From: Streptomyces brasiliensis
GTDB lineage: Bacteria; Actinomycetota; Actinomycetes; Streptomycetales; Streptomycetaceae
Direction: 5' to 3'
Length of the DNA: 64,000 nt
Assembly (NCBI RefSeq): GCF_014647875.1
Contig: NZ_BMQA01000027.1
Coordinates: 44,535-108,534 of the forward strand
Shown here: in pieces, positions 9,061 through 17,445 of the stretch
How positions within the stretch are numbered: the stretch's first letter is position 1
Layout of the letters: the number at the start of each line of letters is the position of its first letter
Translations under genes and position numbers: made by a program
Notes under the pieces: generated by a model
What the model saw: only the letters and a program-made list of their open reading frames with translations
Told to the model about the DNA's origin: nothing
Databases searched by the model: none

Positions 9061-9476
9061 GCATGTCCGGGTGGGTTTTTCCTCATTCCGATCGGTCGCC
9101 GGGCCGCCTCGACGCGGCTTCGACCGGCTCTTTTGCATACCCGCGATCCGTCACTGCGAGTAGTCGTGGGGCTGCTCTGTGGAAGTCGCACGGGGGTCTG
9201 TGCAGGGCTCACCGGTATGGGTGACGGCGATATTCACAACCACTGAGTTGTCCACAGTTTTCGACCAAGATCCACATTATTTCCGGGGTCGCTGCACCGT
9301 GATTCCCACGCGCTCCGCCCGCCGCGAGTTCATGGCCGGTTCCGTTTGTCGGCGCGCGTATGGCCGGTCGGTATCGGCCGCCGCTCATATGGAGGCCGGT
9401 TGCCGGTTCTTCACACGTTCGGGAATCGCGTGGCTGCAGAGGGCCGCGCGGAAGATGCAGCGAAGGGGGAGCACAC
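9061..9476. other. Upstream region of the tad operon
   Basis: There is no convincing gene in these 416 bases. The stretch 9220-9310 is comparatively AT-rich and is the best place for the operon promoter. A motif of the form TATGG-CCGGT occurs at 9359 and again in altered form at 9390. A GAAGGGGGAGC ribosome binding site at 9461-9471 serves the GTG at 9477. Confidence 0.4.
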
Positions 9477-10580
9477 GTGGCCGGAACTGTCACCCACGAT
9501 CCACCGCCCACCACGTCAGGACGGCCGGGACGGCCGCTGATCGTCACCGAGGATGCCGAACTCCTCGACGACTTGCTGCGCCTGTGCGCGGCGGCCGGCG
9601 CCACACCGGAGGTCCACCACGGGGTGCCGGAGCGCGGCGGCGGTTGGGACGCGGCGCCGCTCGTCCTGGTCGGCGACGACGCGGCGCGGCGCGTGCGTGG
9701 AGCCGCGCGCAGAAGGGGAGTGGTGCTGGTAGGCCGGGACCAGGACGACCCCGATGTCTGGAAACGTGCCGTCCAGATCGGCGCCGACCACGTCCTGATG
9801 CTGCCCGACGGCGAGCAGTGGCTGGTCGACCGCATCGCCGACGTCGCCGAGGGGGTCGGCCGGCCGGCGCTCACCGTCGGCGTGATCGGCGGCCGCGGTG
9901 GCGCCGGTGCCTCCACGCTGGCCTGCGCGCTCGCCGTCACCTCCGCGCGTGAGGGACTGCGCACCCTGCTCGTGGACGCGGATCCGCTCGGCGGCGGACT
10001 GGACGTACTCCTCGGCGGTGAGACGGCCGAGGGACTGCGCTGGCCCGCCTTCGCCGCCTCGCGCGGCCGGGTCGGCGGCGGCGCGCTGGAGGAGTCGCTG
10101 CCCAGGCTGCACTCCCTGCGGGTGCTCAGCTGGGACCGCGGGGACTGCGTCGGCGTTCCGGCCCAGGCCGTGCGCGCGGTGCTGGCCGCCGCCCGGCGAC
10201 GCGGCGGCACGGTCGTCGTCGATCTCCCACGCCGTCTGGACGACGGCGTCGCCGAGGCCCTCGCCCAACTCGACCTCGCCCTCCTCGTCGTCCCCGCCGA
10301 GCTGCGCGCCGTCGCGGCGGCCGGGCGGGTGGCGTCCGCCGTCGGCATGGTCGTCCGTGACCTGCGCGTGGCGGTACGGGGACCGTACGCACCGGGTCTG
10401 GACGACCGCGAGGTCGCCCGCCTGCTCGGCCTGCCCCTGGCCGGTGAAGTGCCGGTCGAATCAGGGCTGTCGCACCTCCACGAGAGCAGGAAACCGCCCG
10501 GCGGGGCCGGCCGTGGACCGCTCGCCCGCTTCTGCAAGGGCTTCTGGGAGCGGACGCTGGTGGAAGCGGGTGGCGTATGA
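9477..10580 (+). CDS. ssd: Septum-site-determining protein Ssd / TadZ-like ATPase
   Basis: This 367-residue protein is the actinobacterial Ssd/TadZ/CpaE type: an N-terminal receiver-like region (residues 20-120) without the usual phospho-acceptor pattern, then a MinD/ParA-like ATPase domain from VGVIGGRGGAGASTL onward with TLLVDADPLGGGLD. The Walker A lacks the catalytic lysine (GGRGGAGAST), so ATP hydrolysis is doubtful. TadZ proteins localise pilus assembly, and Ssd has been linked to septum placement in mycobacteria. The GTG at 9477 follows GAAGGGGGAGC by five bases. It heads the pilus operon and overlaps tadA by four bases (ATGA), which predicts translational coupling. Confidence 0.85.
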   Translation: MAGTVTHDPPPTTSGRPGRPLIVTEDAELLDDLLRLCAAAGATPEVHHGVPERGGGWDAAPLVLVGDDAARRVRGAARRRGVVLVGRDQDDPDVWKRAVQIGADHVLMLPDGEQWLVDRIADVAEGVGRPALTVGVIGGRGGAGASTLACALAVTSAREGLRTLLVDADPLGGGLDVLLGGETAEGLRWPAFAASRGRVGGGALEESLPRLHSLRVLSWDRGDCVGVPAQAVRAVLAAARRRGGTVVVDLPRRLDDGVAEALAQLDLALLVVPAELRAVAAAGRVASAVGMVVRDLRVAVRGPYAPGLDDREVARLLGLPLAGEVPVESGLSHLHESRKPPGGAGRGPLARFCKGFWERTLVEAGGV

Positions 10581-11785
10581 GCACGTTCACCGGCCCCGAC
10601 ACGGCGGACGGACCCCGGCTGCTGGACGGCGTGCGGCGCTGGCTGGCCGAGAGCGGCGCCGAACCGACACCCGCGCGCGTGGCGCAGGCGCTGCGCGAAC
10701 AGGGGCGGGTGCTCGGGGACGCCGAAGTCCTCATAGCAGCCGAGCAGTTGCGCTCCGAACTGGTCGGCAGCGGCCCCCTCGAACCGCTGCTCGCGGATCC
10801 GTCGGTCACCGACGTCCTGGTGTCTGCCCCGGACCGCGTGTGGGTCGACCGGGGCGGCGGACTCGAACTGACCCCGGTGACCTTCCCCGACGCGGCGGCG
10901 GTGCGACGGCTCGCGCAGCGTCTGGCCGCGGTGGCCGGACGCCGGCTCGACGACGCGCGGCCCTGGGCCGACGCCCGCCTGCCCGACGGGACCCGGCTGC
11001 ACGCGGTGCTGCCCCCGGTGGCGGTCGGCAGCACGTGCCTGTCCCTGCGGGTCGTACGGCCGCGGGCGTTCACGCTCGGCGAACTGGTGACGGCGGGCAC
11101 GGTGCCGCCAGGTGGTGACCGTGTCCTGCGGGCGCTGCTGGACGCCCGGCTGTCCTTCCTCATCAGCGGCGGGACCGGCTGCGGGAAGACGACGCTGCTG
11201 AGCGCGCTGCTCGGGCTGGTCGGGCCGGGCGAGCGGATCGTGCTGGCGGAGGACTCGGCGGAACTGCGGCCCGATCACCCGCACGTCGTACGGCTGGAGA
11301 CCAGACCGGCCAACCAGGAGGGCGCGGGTCTGGTCACCCTCGAGGACCTGGTGCGCCAGGCGCTGCGGATGCGGCCCGATCGGCTGGTCGTGGGCGAGGT
11401 GCGCGGACCGGAGGTCGTGCACCTGCTCGCCGCGCTCAATACGGGCCACGAGGGCGGCTGTTGCACGGTCCACGCCAACGCCGCCGCGGACGTCCCGGCC
11501 CGGCTGGAGGCGCTGGGTACGGCCGCGGGGCTCGACCGGGCAGCGCTGCACAGCCAGTTGGCGGCGGCGGTGTCGGTGGTGCTGCACCTCGTGCGGGACC
11601 GGACCGGGCGGCGGCGGATCGCCGAGGTGCATGTGCTGGAGCGGGACTCCTCGGGGCTGGTGCGGACGGTTCCGGCCCTGCGCTGGGGACCGCGGGAGTT
11701 CGCGCGGGAGCAGGGGTGGGAGCGGCTTCGGGTGCTGCTTCGCGGTGACGGAAACGGCGGAAGCGATGGGGAGGAGTGCAGGTGA
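10577..11785 (+). CDS. tadA: TadA/CpaF-type pilus assembly ATPase
   Basis: This hexameric secretion ATPase of the PilT/VirB11 class powers Flp pilus assembly at the inner face of the membrane. The 402-residue protein has the CpaF N-terminal domain, a Walker A ISGGTGCGKTTLL near residue 200, the Asp box/His box region VLAEDSAEL and LVTLEDLVRQALRMRPDRLVVGEVRG, and the characteristic MNTGHEGxxxTxHAN-type motif here as LNTGHEGGCCTVHANAA. Length and motifs are normal for the family. The start overlaps the ssd stop by four bases and its own stop overlaps the start of the next gene. Confidence 0.95.
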   Translation: MSTFTGPDTADGPRLLDGVRRWLAESGAEPTPARVAQALREQGRVLGDAEVLIAAEQLRSELVGSGPLEPLLADPSVTDVLVSAPDRVWVDRGGGLELTPVTFPDAAAVRRLAQRLAAVAGRRLDDARPWADARLPDGTRLHAVLPPVAVGSTCLSLRVVRPRAFTLGELVTAGTVPPGGDRVLRALLDARLSFLISGGTGCGKTTLLSALLGLVGPGERIVLAEDSAELRPDHPHVVRLETRPANQEGAGLVTLEDLVRQALRMRPDRLVVGEVRGPEVVHLLAALNTGHEGGCCTVHANAAADVPARLEALGTAAGLDRAALHSQLAAAVSVVLHLVRDRTGRRRIAEVHVLERDSSGLVRTVPALRWGPREFAREQGWERLRVLLRGDGNGGSDGEECR

Positions 11786-12645
11786 TGGGCGAGATGTCGA
11801 TGGGTGCCGCCGTGGTGTGCGTCGGCGCGGCAGTCTGGCTGATGGGCGGGCGGCAGTGCGGGGCGCGGCGGGCGCGGTTGCTGCTCGCGGGCAGCGGGGT
11901 GGTGGGCAGCGGGCTGCCGTCGTGGGAGCGGGTCGTCGGTGAGCTGCGGCGGCTGCGGGGCCGGTTGCGGGCCGAGTGGTGGGCGTTCGGCGCCGGGCTG
12001 GTGCTCGCCGTGGTGGGCGCGTCGGTGATTCCGCTCGTCGTGGGGGCGGCAGGGGTGCCGGTGCTGCGCCGGGTGCGGCTGGCACGTGAGGCGCGGCGGG
12101 TCCGGGAGAAGCTCGGCGATGCGGTGATCGGGCTGTGCGGGGCGCTCGCCGGGGAGGTGCGTTCGGGGCGGCAGCCGGGCGAGGCGCTGCTGCGGGCGGC
12201 AAGGGACTCGGGCGGCCTCGGGGACGCGCAGGGCGCAGTGGTCGCGGCGGCGCGGTTCGGCGGAGATGTGCCGGGCGCACTCATGGCGGCGGCGCGGCAG
12301 CAGGGCGCCGAGGGGCTGTCGGGGCTTTCGGCGTGTTGGCGGGTGGCCGTCGACCAGGGCGCGGGGCTCGCCGCGGGACTCGACCGGCTCGACGCGGCGC
12401 TGCGGGCACAACGGGACCAACGCTCGGACCTGCGCGCTCAGTTGGCTGGAGCCCGGGCGACGGCGGTGATGCTCGCGGCGCTGCCCGTCCTGGGGCTGCT
12501 GCTCGGTACGGCCATGGGCGCCGACCCGCTTCACGTGCTGCTGCACACCGGCGCGGGCCTGGGCTGCCTGGTGATCGGCGGCCTGCTCGAAGCCGCCGGG
12601 ATGTGGTGGGCGGCGCGGATCGTGCGGCGAGCGGAGGCGGCGTGA
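11785..12645 (+). CDS. tadB: TadB-like pilus assembly membrane protein (GspF domain)
   Basis: This is an inner-membrane platform protein of the type II secretion F family. It has an N-terminal membrane segment, a second pair near GLVLAVVGASVIPLVVGAAG, a cytoplasmic GspF domain (EALLRAARDSGGLGDAQGAV to GLAAGLDRLDAALRA) and two C-terminal helices (LAALPVLGLLLGTAMG and GLGCLVIGGLLEAAG). I chose the ATG at 11785 because GGGGAGGAG lies eight bases upstream and it overlaps the tadA stop in ATGA style; GTG codons at 11776 and 11782 are alternatives. It should work together with the next gene as the two-protein platform of the Tad system. Confidence 0.85.
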   Translation: MGEMSMGAAVVCVGAAVWLMGGRQCGARRARLLLAGSGVVGSGLPSWERVVGELRRLRGRLRAEWWAFGAGLVLAVVGASVIPLVVGAAGVPVLRRVRLAREARRVREKLGDAVIGLCGALAGEVRSGRQPGEALLRAARDSGGLGDAQGAVVAAARFGGDVPGALMAAARQQGAEGLSGLSACWRVAVDQGAGLAAGLDRLDAALRAQRDQRSDLRAQLAGARATAVMLAALPVLGLLLGTAMGADPLHVLLHTGAGLGCLVIGGLLEAAGMWWAARIVRRAEAA

Positions 12646-13427
12646 GTGCGGACGTTGTCCACAGGCTGGGGGTCATCGTCGGAGCGGCCCTGGCGCTCGG
12701 GTTGCCGGCGCTGCGGCTGGCGGCGGTGCGGCGTGAGCGCCGGACACGACGACGGTTGTCCGAGCTGTTGGCAAGGGAGGAGGCCTCCGCCAGGTCTTCC
12801 TTCGATGTGCGGGGTGTCGTACGGCGGTGGGCGCCTGTGATCGGGGCGGTGTGCGCCGGCTGGGTGCTGGTCGGCGGGGTCGCCGGAGCCGTGGTGGGAG
12901 TGGGCGTCGGTGGCGCGCTGTGGCGGTGGCGTCGTCGGCAGGGGGAGGCGGCCCGTGCTGAGGAGCACGACGCGGCCGAGGCCGCCCGCCAACTCCCGCT
13001 CGCCGCCGACCTCCTGGCGGCCTGCATCGCCGCGGGGGCAGGTCCGGTGGTCGCCGCGCAGGCCGTGGGCGAGGCGCTCGGGGGACCTGTCGGTGAGGGG
13101 TTGGCGCGGGGTGCGGCGGAGGTACGGCTCGGTGGTGAACCCGGTGACGCCTGGCGGCGGCTGGCCTCAATGCCGGGCGCCGGGGCGCTGTCGAGGCTCC
13201 TGCAGCGGGCCGACGAGTCCGGGCTTCCCGCGGCCGGACCCGTCGCTCGCCTCGCCGCGGACGCCCGTGCGGAGTGGGCGCGTACGGCCACGACGCGGGC
13301 GCGCCGGGCAGCCGTCATGGTCACCGCGCCGGTCGGGCTGTGTTTTCTGCCCGCCTTCATCGCGGTCGGTGTCCTGCCCGTCGTGATCGGGCTGGCCGGC
13401 GGGGTCGTGGGAGGGGGTGGCGGATGA
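12642..13427 (+). CDS. tadC: TadC-like pilus assembly membrane protein (GspF domain)
   Basis: This second GspF-family platform protein has 261 residues. It opens with a hydrophobic helix (VIVGAALALGLPALRLAAV), has a second pair of helices around VIGAVCAGWVLVGGVAGAVVG, then the cytoplasmic GspF segment (ARQLPLAADLLAACIAAGAGP to LLQRADESGLPAAGP) and ends with AVMVTAPVGLCFLPAFIAVG. The GTG at 12642 overlaps the tadB stop by four bases. The pairing of two single-domain GspF proteins is typical of Tad loci. A 62-base gap separates it from the pilin gene. Confidence 0.85.
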   Translation: MSADVVHRLGVIVGAALALGLPALRLAAVRRERRTRRRLSELLAREEASARSSFDVRGVVRRWAPVIGAVCAGWVLVGGVAGAVVGVGVGGALWRWRRRQGEAARAEEHDAAEAARQLPLAADLLAACIAAGAGPVVAAQAVGEALGGPVGEGLARGAAEVRLGGEPGDAWRRLASMPGAGALSRLLQRADESGLPAAGPVARLAADARAEWARTATTRARRAAVMVTAPVGLCFLPAFIAVGVLPVVIGLAGGVVGGGGG

Positions 13428-13489
13428 CCGGGGTCAGGTGACGCGGGTGACGGAAGCGATCGACAGGCATGGAATCCAAGGGAGTTGAG

Positions 13490-13690
13490 ATGTTCAAGAA
13501 GGTCATGAAGGTGCGGGCGCGGCTGGGGGCGGTACGACGTCGGGACGCGGGGATGGTGACGTCCGAGTACGCGATGGGCATCGTCGCGGCAGTCGGGTTC
13601 GCGTTGCTCCTCTACGAGGTCGTCACGAGCGGGCAGGTCCGGGCGGAGCTGCAGGCCATCGTGAAGCGAGCCCTCAGTGCGCGGATGTGA
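13490..13690 (+). CDS. Flp-type pilin-like small protein (DUF4244)
   Basis: This 66-residue protein has a basic N-terminus, the segment DAGMVTSEYAMGIVAAVGFALLLYEVV, and a short polar tail; the hydrophobic helix is preceded by a glutamate five residues after a glycine, as in class III Flp pilins (T-S-E-Y). It is the likely structural subunit of the pilus built by the upstream tad genes. I start at the ATG at 13490 because GGGAG lies five bases upstream; an in-frame ATG at 13469 would add seven residues. The next gene overlaps its end by 14 bases. The longer segment is quoted here only in pieces: DAGMVTSEYAMG then IVAAVGFALLLYEVV. Confidence 0.85.
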   Translation: MFKKVMKVRARLGAVRRRDAGMVTSEYAMGIVAAVGFALLLYEVVTSGQVRAELQAIVKRALSARM

Positions 13691-14066
13691 GCGAGGGAAC
13701 CGGCGCGACGCGGGCTTCGTGACGGCGGAGGCGGCCGTGGTGCTGCCCGTACTGGTGGCGTTCACGATGGCACTGGTCTGGGGGCTGCTCGTGGTGGCGG
13801 CCCAGATCCAGTGTGTGGATGCGGCCAGGACGGGCGCGCGTGCCGCGGCGCGGCAGGATTCGGCCGACGCGGTCGTGGCGGTCACCCGGGAGGCGGCACC
13901 CGAGGGCGCGAATGTCACGGTCGCCCGGGAGGGGGATCAGGTGCGCGTGACGGTCGTGGCGAAGCCGCCGCTGCTGAGCGGCCTCCCTCTGGAGGTACGG
14001 GAGGTGGCCGTGGCGGCGGCGGAGGAGACCGTGGGGTCGGGGCCGACGGGGGAGGAGGGGAGATGA
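13677..14066 (+). CDS. TadE-family pseudopilin
   Basis: This 129-residue protein has the TadE signature at its N-terminus: RDAGFVTAEAAVVLPVLVAF with the glutamate at position 5 after the predicted prepilin cleavage point, followed by one hydrophobic helix. The rest is a small extracytoplasmic domain (QIQCVDAARTGARAAARQD). TadE-like minor pilins are processed by the prepilin peptidase and join the pilus base. The GTG at 13677 lies inside the end of the pilin gene, and the stop overlaps the next start as ATGA, so all genes from ssd onward appear to be translationally linked. Confidence 0.85.
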   Translation: MRGCERGNRRDAGFVTAEAAVVLPVLVAFTMALVWGLLVVAAQIQCVDAARTGARAAARQDSADAVVAVTREAAPEGANVTVAREGDQVRVTVVAKPPLLSGLPLEVREVAVAAAEETVGSGPTGEEGR

Positions 14067-14887
14067 GCCGGCGCTTTGCGAGCCGCTGCTTGAACGTTGG
14101 CTCGGCCTGCCTACGGGGCTTGGGGCGGGGTCCTTGCGCGCGCCGCCTCCGGGGGCCGGGCGGGGGTCCTTGCGCGACCGGCACTCCAGGTGCGGGCTCG
14201 GGGTCGGGTCTGGTCCGTGCTCGGGGTGCGGGCTCGGGGTCGGGTCTGGTCCGTGCTCGGGGTGCGGGCTCGGGGTCGGGTCTGGTCCGTGCTCGGGGTG
14301 CGGGCTCGGGGTCCGGTCCGGCCCGCCCTTCAGGTCCGGGCTCGGGTTCCGGCCAGGCCCGCCTCCGGGGCCGCTTCTGCGACCGGGGGTCCGCCACTGT
14401 GTGGAGCGTCGGTGCGATCGGGCTCCTGTGCGTGGTGTTCGGCGTCGTGCTCGCCCTCGGGCAGGCCGTCGTGGTCCGGCACCGTGCGGCGGGCGGCGCG
14501 GATCTCGCTGCGATCGCCGCGGCGGACCACTGGGCCGAGGGCACCACGGCGGCCTGCGCCCGCGCCGAGCGCGTCGCGAGGGCACAGGGGACGCGGTTGG
14601 CGCGGTGCGCCATCGTCGGCGAGATCTCCGACGTGACGGCGACGTCGGGAGGCGGCCCGTTCGCGGCGGAGGTCAGGGCACGGGCAGGTCCGGCGGGCCC
14701 GGTACCGCAGGACCCCCCGCGGGACCCGCTGGAGGCTCCGGGGCTGCCTGGCGTACGGGCTCCGCAGCTTGCTCCGGAGCAGCCCGGCCCAACGGCTTTC
14801 GATCCGCCTCGTCCGTCGGCCCCTCACCCGCACCCTTCGCATCTTCCGCGGCCTTCTCCTCCGGCGCCCCCCGCAGAAGCACCGTGA
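14063..14887 (+). CDS. Rv3654c-type TadE-like protein with repeat expansion
   Basis: The recognisable core is DRGSATVWSVGAIGLLCVVF to DLAAIAAADHWAEGTTAAC, the pattern of the helicase-neighbourhood TadE-like family (Rv3654c type), with one membrane helix and a short exported domain. Family members usually begin just before DRGSATV. Here the ATG at 14063, coupled to TadE, adds about 110 residues made mainly of a 12-residue repeat, GAGSGSGLVRAR. The proline-rich tail after residue 210 overlaps the convergent helicase gene by 215 bases. A start nearer 14390 is therefore conceivable, with the repeat DNA then only a spacer. Core identity is fairly sure; the true N-terminus is not. Confidence 0.65.
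   Translation: MSRRFASRCLNVGSACLRGLGRGPCARRLRGPGGGPCATGTPGAGSGSGLVRARGAGSGSGLVRARGAGSGSGLVRARGAGSGSGPARPSGPGSGSGQARLRGRFCDRGSATVWSVGAIGLLCVVFGVVLALGQAVVVRHRAAGGADLAAIAAADHWAEGTTAACARAERVARAQGTRLARCAIVGEISDVTATSGGGPFAAEVRARAGPAGPVPQDPPRDPLEAPGLPGVRAPQLAPEQPGPTAFDPPRPSAPHPHPSHLPRPSPPAPPAEAP
14189..14368 (+). repeat. 36-base tandem repeats
   Basis: Units begin at 14189, 14225, 14261 and 14297. The first three are identical over 36 bases and the fourth diverges in its second half; a fifth, degenerate unit starts at 14333. A diverged pair of GGGGTCCTTGCGCG motifs at 14127 and 14163 is also 36 bases apart, so the array once reached further left. There are no spacers. The unit length is a multiple of three and keeps the frame open. 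Confidence 0.9.
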
Positions 14888-17363
14888 GAAGCCGTACCGC
14901 CCCCCGTTTGTGCAACGGATCGTTGCCGTTGCCGCACTTGGGGGACTGGATGCAGGACGGGCAGCCCGCGTCGCACTCGCAGGAGGCGATGGCCTCGCGA
15001 GTGGCTGTGAGCCAGGCGCGGGCCGTGTGGAAGGCGCGCTCCGCGAAGCCCGCGCCGCCGGGATGGCCGTCGTAGACGAAGACGGTGGGCAGGAGCGTGT
15101 CGGGGTGCAGCGGGACCGACACGCCGCCGATGTCCCAGCGGTCGCACGTGGCGAACAGGGGCAGCATGCCGATCGAGGCGTGCTCGGCGGCGTGCAGGGA
15201 GCCGCCGAGGATCTCCGGGTTGATCCGGGCCTCGTCCAGCTGGTCCTCGGTGACCGTCCACCACACCGCGCGCGTGCGCAGCGTACGAGGAGGGAGGTCG
15301 AGCTTCGACTCGCCCAGCACTTCACCCGTGATGAGCCGTCTGCGAAGGAAGGAGACCACCTGGTTGGTGACCTCTACCGAGCCATAGCACAGGCGTCCGG
15401 CGCCCCAGGGGATCTCGACGTCCGTCTCGAGGACGGAGATCGCCGTCGTGTCGCGGGCGACCGTCGAGTACGGCGGGTCGGCCTGTTCGACCAGGGCGAC
15501 CGAGTCCTCCAGGTCCAGGGAGCGCACCAGATACGTTCGGCCCTGGTGCAGGTGCACCGCTCCCTCGTGCACCGTGGAGTGCGCGGCGCCGGCGTCGACG
15601 GTGCCGAGCAGCCGTCCCGTCCCGGACTCCACGACCTGCACCGGGCGCCCGTCCGCGCCGCGGATGTCGGTCAGGTTGGCGGCCCGCTCCCGGCGTGTCC
15701 AGTGCCAGGCCTTCGTGCGGCGGCGCAGCAGTTTCGCGGCCTCCAGCTGGGGCAGCAGCTCCGCGCAGGCGGGGCCGAAGAGGTCCAGGTCCTCGTCGGT
15801 GAGCGGGAGTTCCGCGGCGGCGGCGCACAGGTGCGGGGCGAGGACGTAGGGGTTGTCGGGGTCGAGGACCGTGGATTCGACCGGTTGGTCGAACAAGGCC
15901 TCGGGATGGTGAACGAGGAAGGTGTCCAGCGGGTCGTCGCGGGCGACCAGCACCGCCAGGGCGCCGCCGCCGGAGCGGCCCGCCCGGCCCGCCTGCTGCC
16001 ACAGGGAGGCGCGGGTGCCGGGGTATCCGGCGATCAGTACGGCGTCGAGTCCCGAGACGTCCACGCCCAGCTCCAGGGCGGTCGTGGCGGCAAGGCCCAG
16101 GAGCTCGCCCGAGTGCAGGGCGCGTTCCAGGGCGCGGCGCTCCTCGGGGAGGTAGCCGCCGCGGTAGGCGGCGACGCGCCGGGCCAGGGAGCGGTCGACC
16201 TCGGCGAGGCGTTCCTGGGCGATGACCGAGATCAGCTCGGCGCCGCGCCGGGAGCGGACGAAGGCGACCGAGCGCACGCCCTGGACGGCGAGGTCGGTCA
16301 GCAGGTCCGCCGTCTCGGCGGTGGCGGTACGCCGGACGGGGGCACCTTTCTCGCCGTGCAGTTCGGTGAGCGGGGGCTCCCATAGGGCGAACACCAGTTC
16401 CCCGCGCGGCGAGGCGTCGTCGGCGACCTCGATCACGGGGAGGCCGGTGAGCCTGCGGGCGGCCACGGCCGGTTCGGCGGCGGTCGCGGAGGCCAGCAGG
16501 AACACCGGCGACGCGCCGTAGCGCGCGCACAGCCGGCGCAGACGGCGCAGCACCTGGGCGACGTGCGAGCCGAAGACGCCCCGGTAGGTGTGGCACTCGT
16601 CGATCACGACGTACTCGAGCGACTTCAGGAAGGAGGACCAACGGGGGTGGGACGGGAGTATGCCCCGGTGGAGCATGTCGGGATTGGTCAGGACGTAGTT
16701 GGCGTACTGACGGATCCACTCGCGTTCCTCGAACGGAGTGTCGCCGTCGTACACGGCCGGGCGCACCGCGTTGCCGAGCGGTTGTGAAAGTTCCTTCACC
16801 GAGCGGCACTGGTCCGCCGCGAGGGCCTTCGTGGGGGCGAGGTACAGGGCGGTCGCCCCTCGCCCGCCCACTCGTCGCCCACCGCCACCCCGTGGAAGCG
16901 CTTCGCGCTGCTGCGTCCATTGGGCGGGGGCCTCGGAGCCGTCCAGGAGCGCGGAGAGGACGGGGACGAGGTATGCCAGGGACTTGCCGGACGCCGTGCC
17001 CGTGGCGACCACCACCGAGTCGCCGTCCAGGGCGTGCTCGGCGGCTTGTGCCTGGTGGGCCCAGGGGTCCGTGATGCCCGCGGCCTGGACGGCGGCGATC
17101 ACCTCCGCGCGAATCCGGTCAGGCCAGACGGCATGGCGGCCCGCGCGCGGGGGCAAGTGCTCCGTATGAGTGATGCGCGAAGTCCGGCTCGGCGCGGAGG
17201 CGAGCCGGTCCAGGACGGTGCCCGGAGAGAAGCCGGGCGCGGCGTCCGCCGGATGCCGATCGGATCGGTGATTCTTGGCCATCGGCATCGAGTGTGTCAC
17301 CGGCGTGACGGACAATGGGACGAAGGCGTCGTGCACGCCTGCCGGTAAGTGATTGAATGCCAT
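14673..17363 (-). CDS. DEAD/DEAH-box helicase of the MrfA/YprA type
   Basis: This large superfamily 2 helicase has motif I VATGTASGKSLAYL, motif II DECHTYRG, motif III SATAAEP and motif VI QAGRAGRSGGG, followed by a DUF1998 domain whose cysteines CDAGCPSC and PKCGNG can bind zinc. In Bacillus, MrfA (YprA) unwinds DNA during mitomycin repair, and DNA repair is the best guess here. I take the start at 17363 (MAFNHLPAGVHDAF); the ATG of MPMAKNHRSD is an alternative and neither has a clear ribosome binding site. The last 60 residues are proline- and alanine-rich and overlap the convergent TadE-like gene. It is divergent from bldG, with only 82 bases between them. Confidence 0.9.
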   Translation of the reverse strand: MAFNHLPAGVHDAFVPLSVTPVTHSMPMAKNHRSDRHPADAAPGFSPGTVLDRLASAPSRTSRITHTEHLPPRAGRHAVWPDRIRAEVIAAVQAAGITDPWAHQAQAAEHALDGDSVVVATGTASGKSLAYLVPVLSALLDGSEAPAQWTQQREALPRGGGGRRVGGRGATALYLAPTKALAADQCRSVKELSQPLGNAVRPAVYDGDTPFEEREWIRQYANYVLTNPDMLHRGILPSHPRWSSFLKSLEYVVIDECHTYRGVFGSHVAQVLRRLRRLCARYGASPVFLLASATAAEPAVAARRLTGLPVIEVADDASPRGELVFALWEPPLTELHGEKGAPVRRTATAETADLLTDLAVQGVRSVAFVRSRRGAELISVIAQERLAEVDRSLARRVAAYRGGYLPEERRALERALHSGELLGLAATTALELGVDVSGLDAVLIAGYPGTRASLWQQAGRAGRSGGGALAVLVARDDPLDTFLVHHPEALFDQPVESTVLDPDNPYVLAPHLCAAAAELPLTDEDLDLFGPACAELLPQLEAAKLLRRRTKAWHWTRRERAANLTDIRGADGRPVQVVESGTGRLLGTVDAGAAHSTVHEGAVHLHQGRTYLVRSLDLEDSVALVEQADPPYSTVARDTTAISVLETDVEIPWGAGRLCYGSVEVTNQVVSFLRRRLITGEVLGESKLDLPPRTLRTRAVWWTVTEDQLDEARINPEILGGSLHAAEHASIGMLPLFATCDRWDIGGVSVPLHPDTLLPTVFVYDGHPGGAGFAERAFHTARAWLTATREAIASCECDAGCPSCIQSPKCGNGNDPLHKRGAVRLLTVLLRGAPEEKAAEDAKGAGEGPTDEADRKPLGRAAPEQAAEPVRQAAPEPPAGPAGGPAVPGPPDLPVP

Positions 17364-17445
17364 CGCGGCTGGCGTTGCGTCCCGGGGGCCGCAAGCCGAG
17401 GTGTCCCGAGGGGCGACCGCTCGATAGCAAGGTGCTGGAGGATCC

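Noticed and set aside
14189..14368. 36-base repeats considered as a CRISPR array
   Set aside because: The units are contiguous with no spacers and lie inside a reading frame; no cas genes are nearby.
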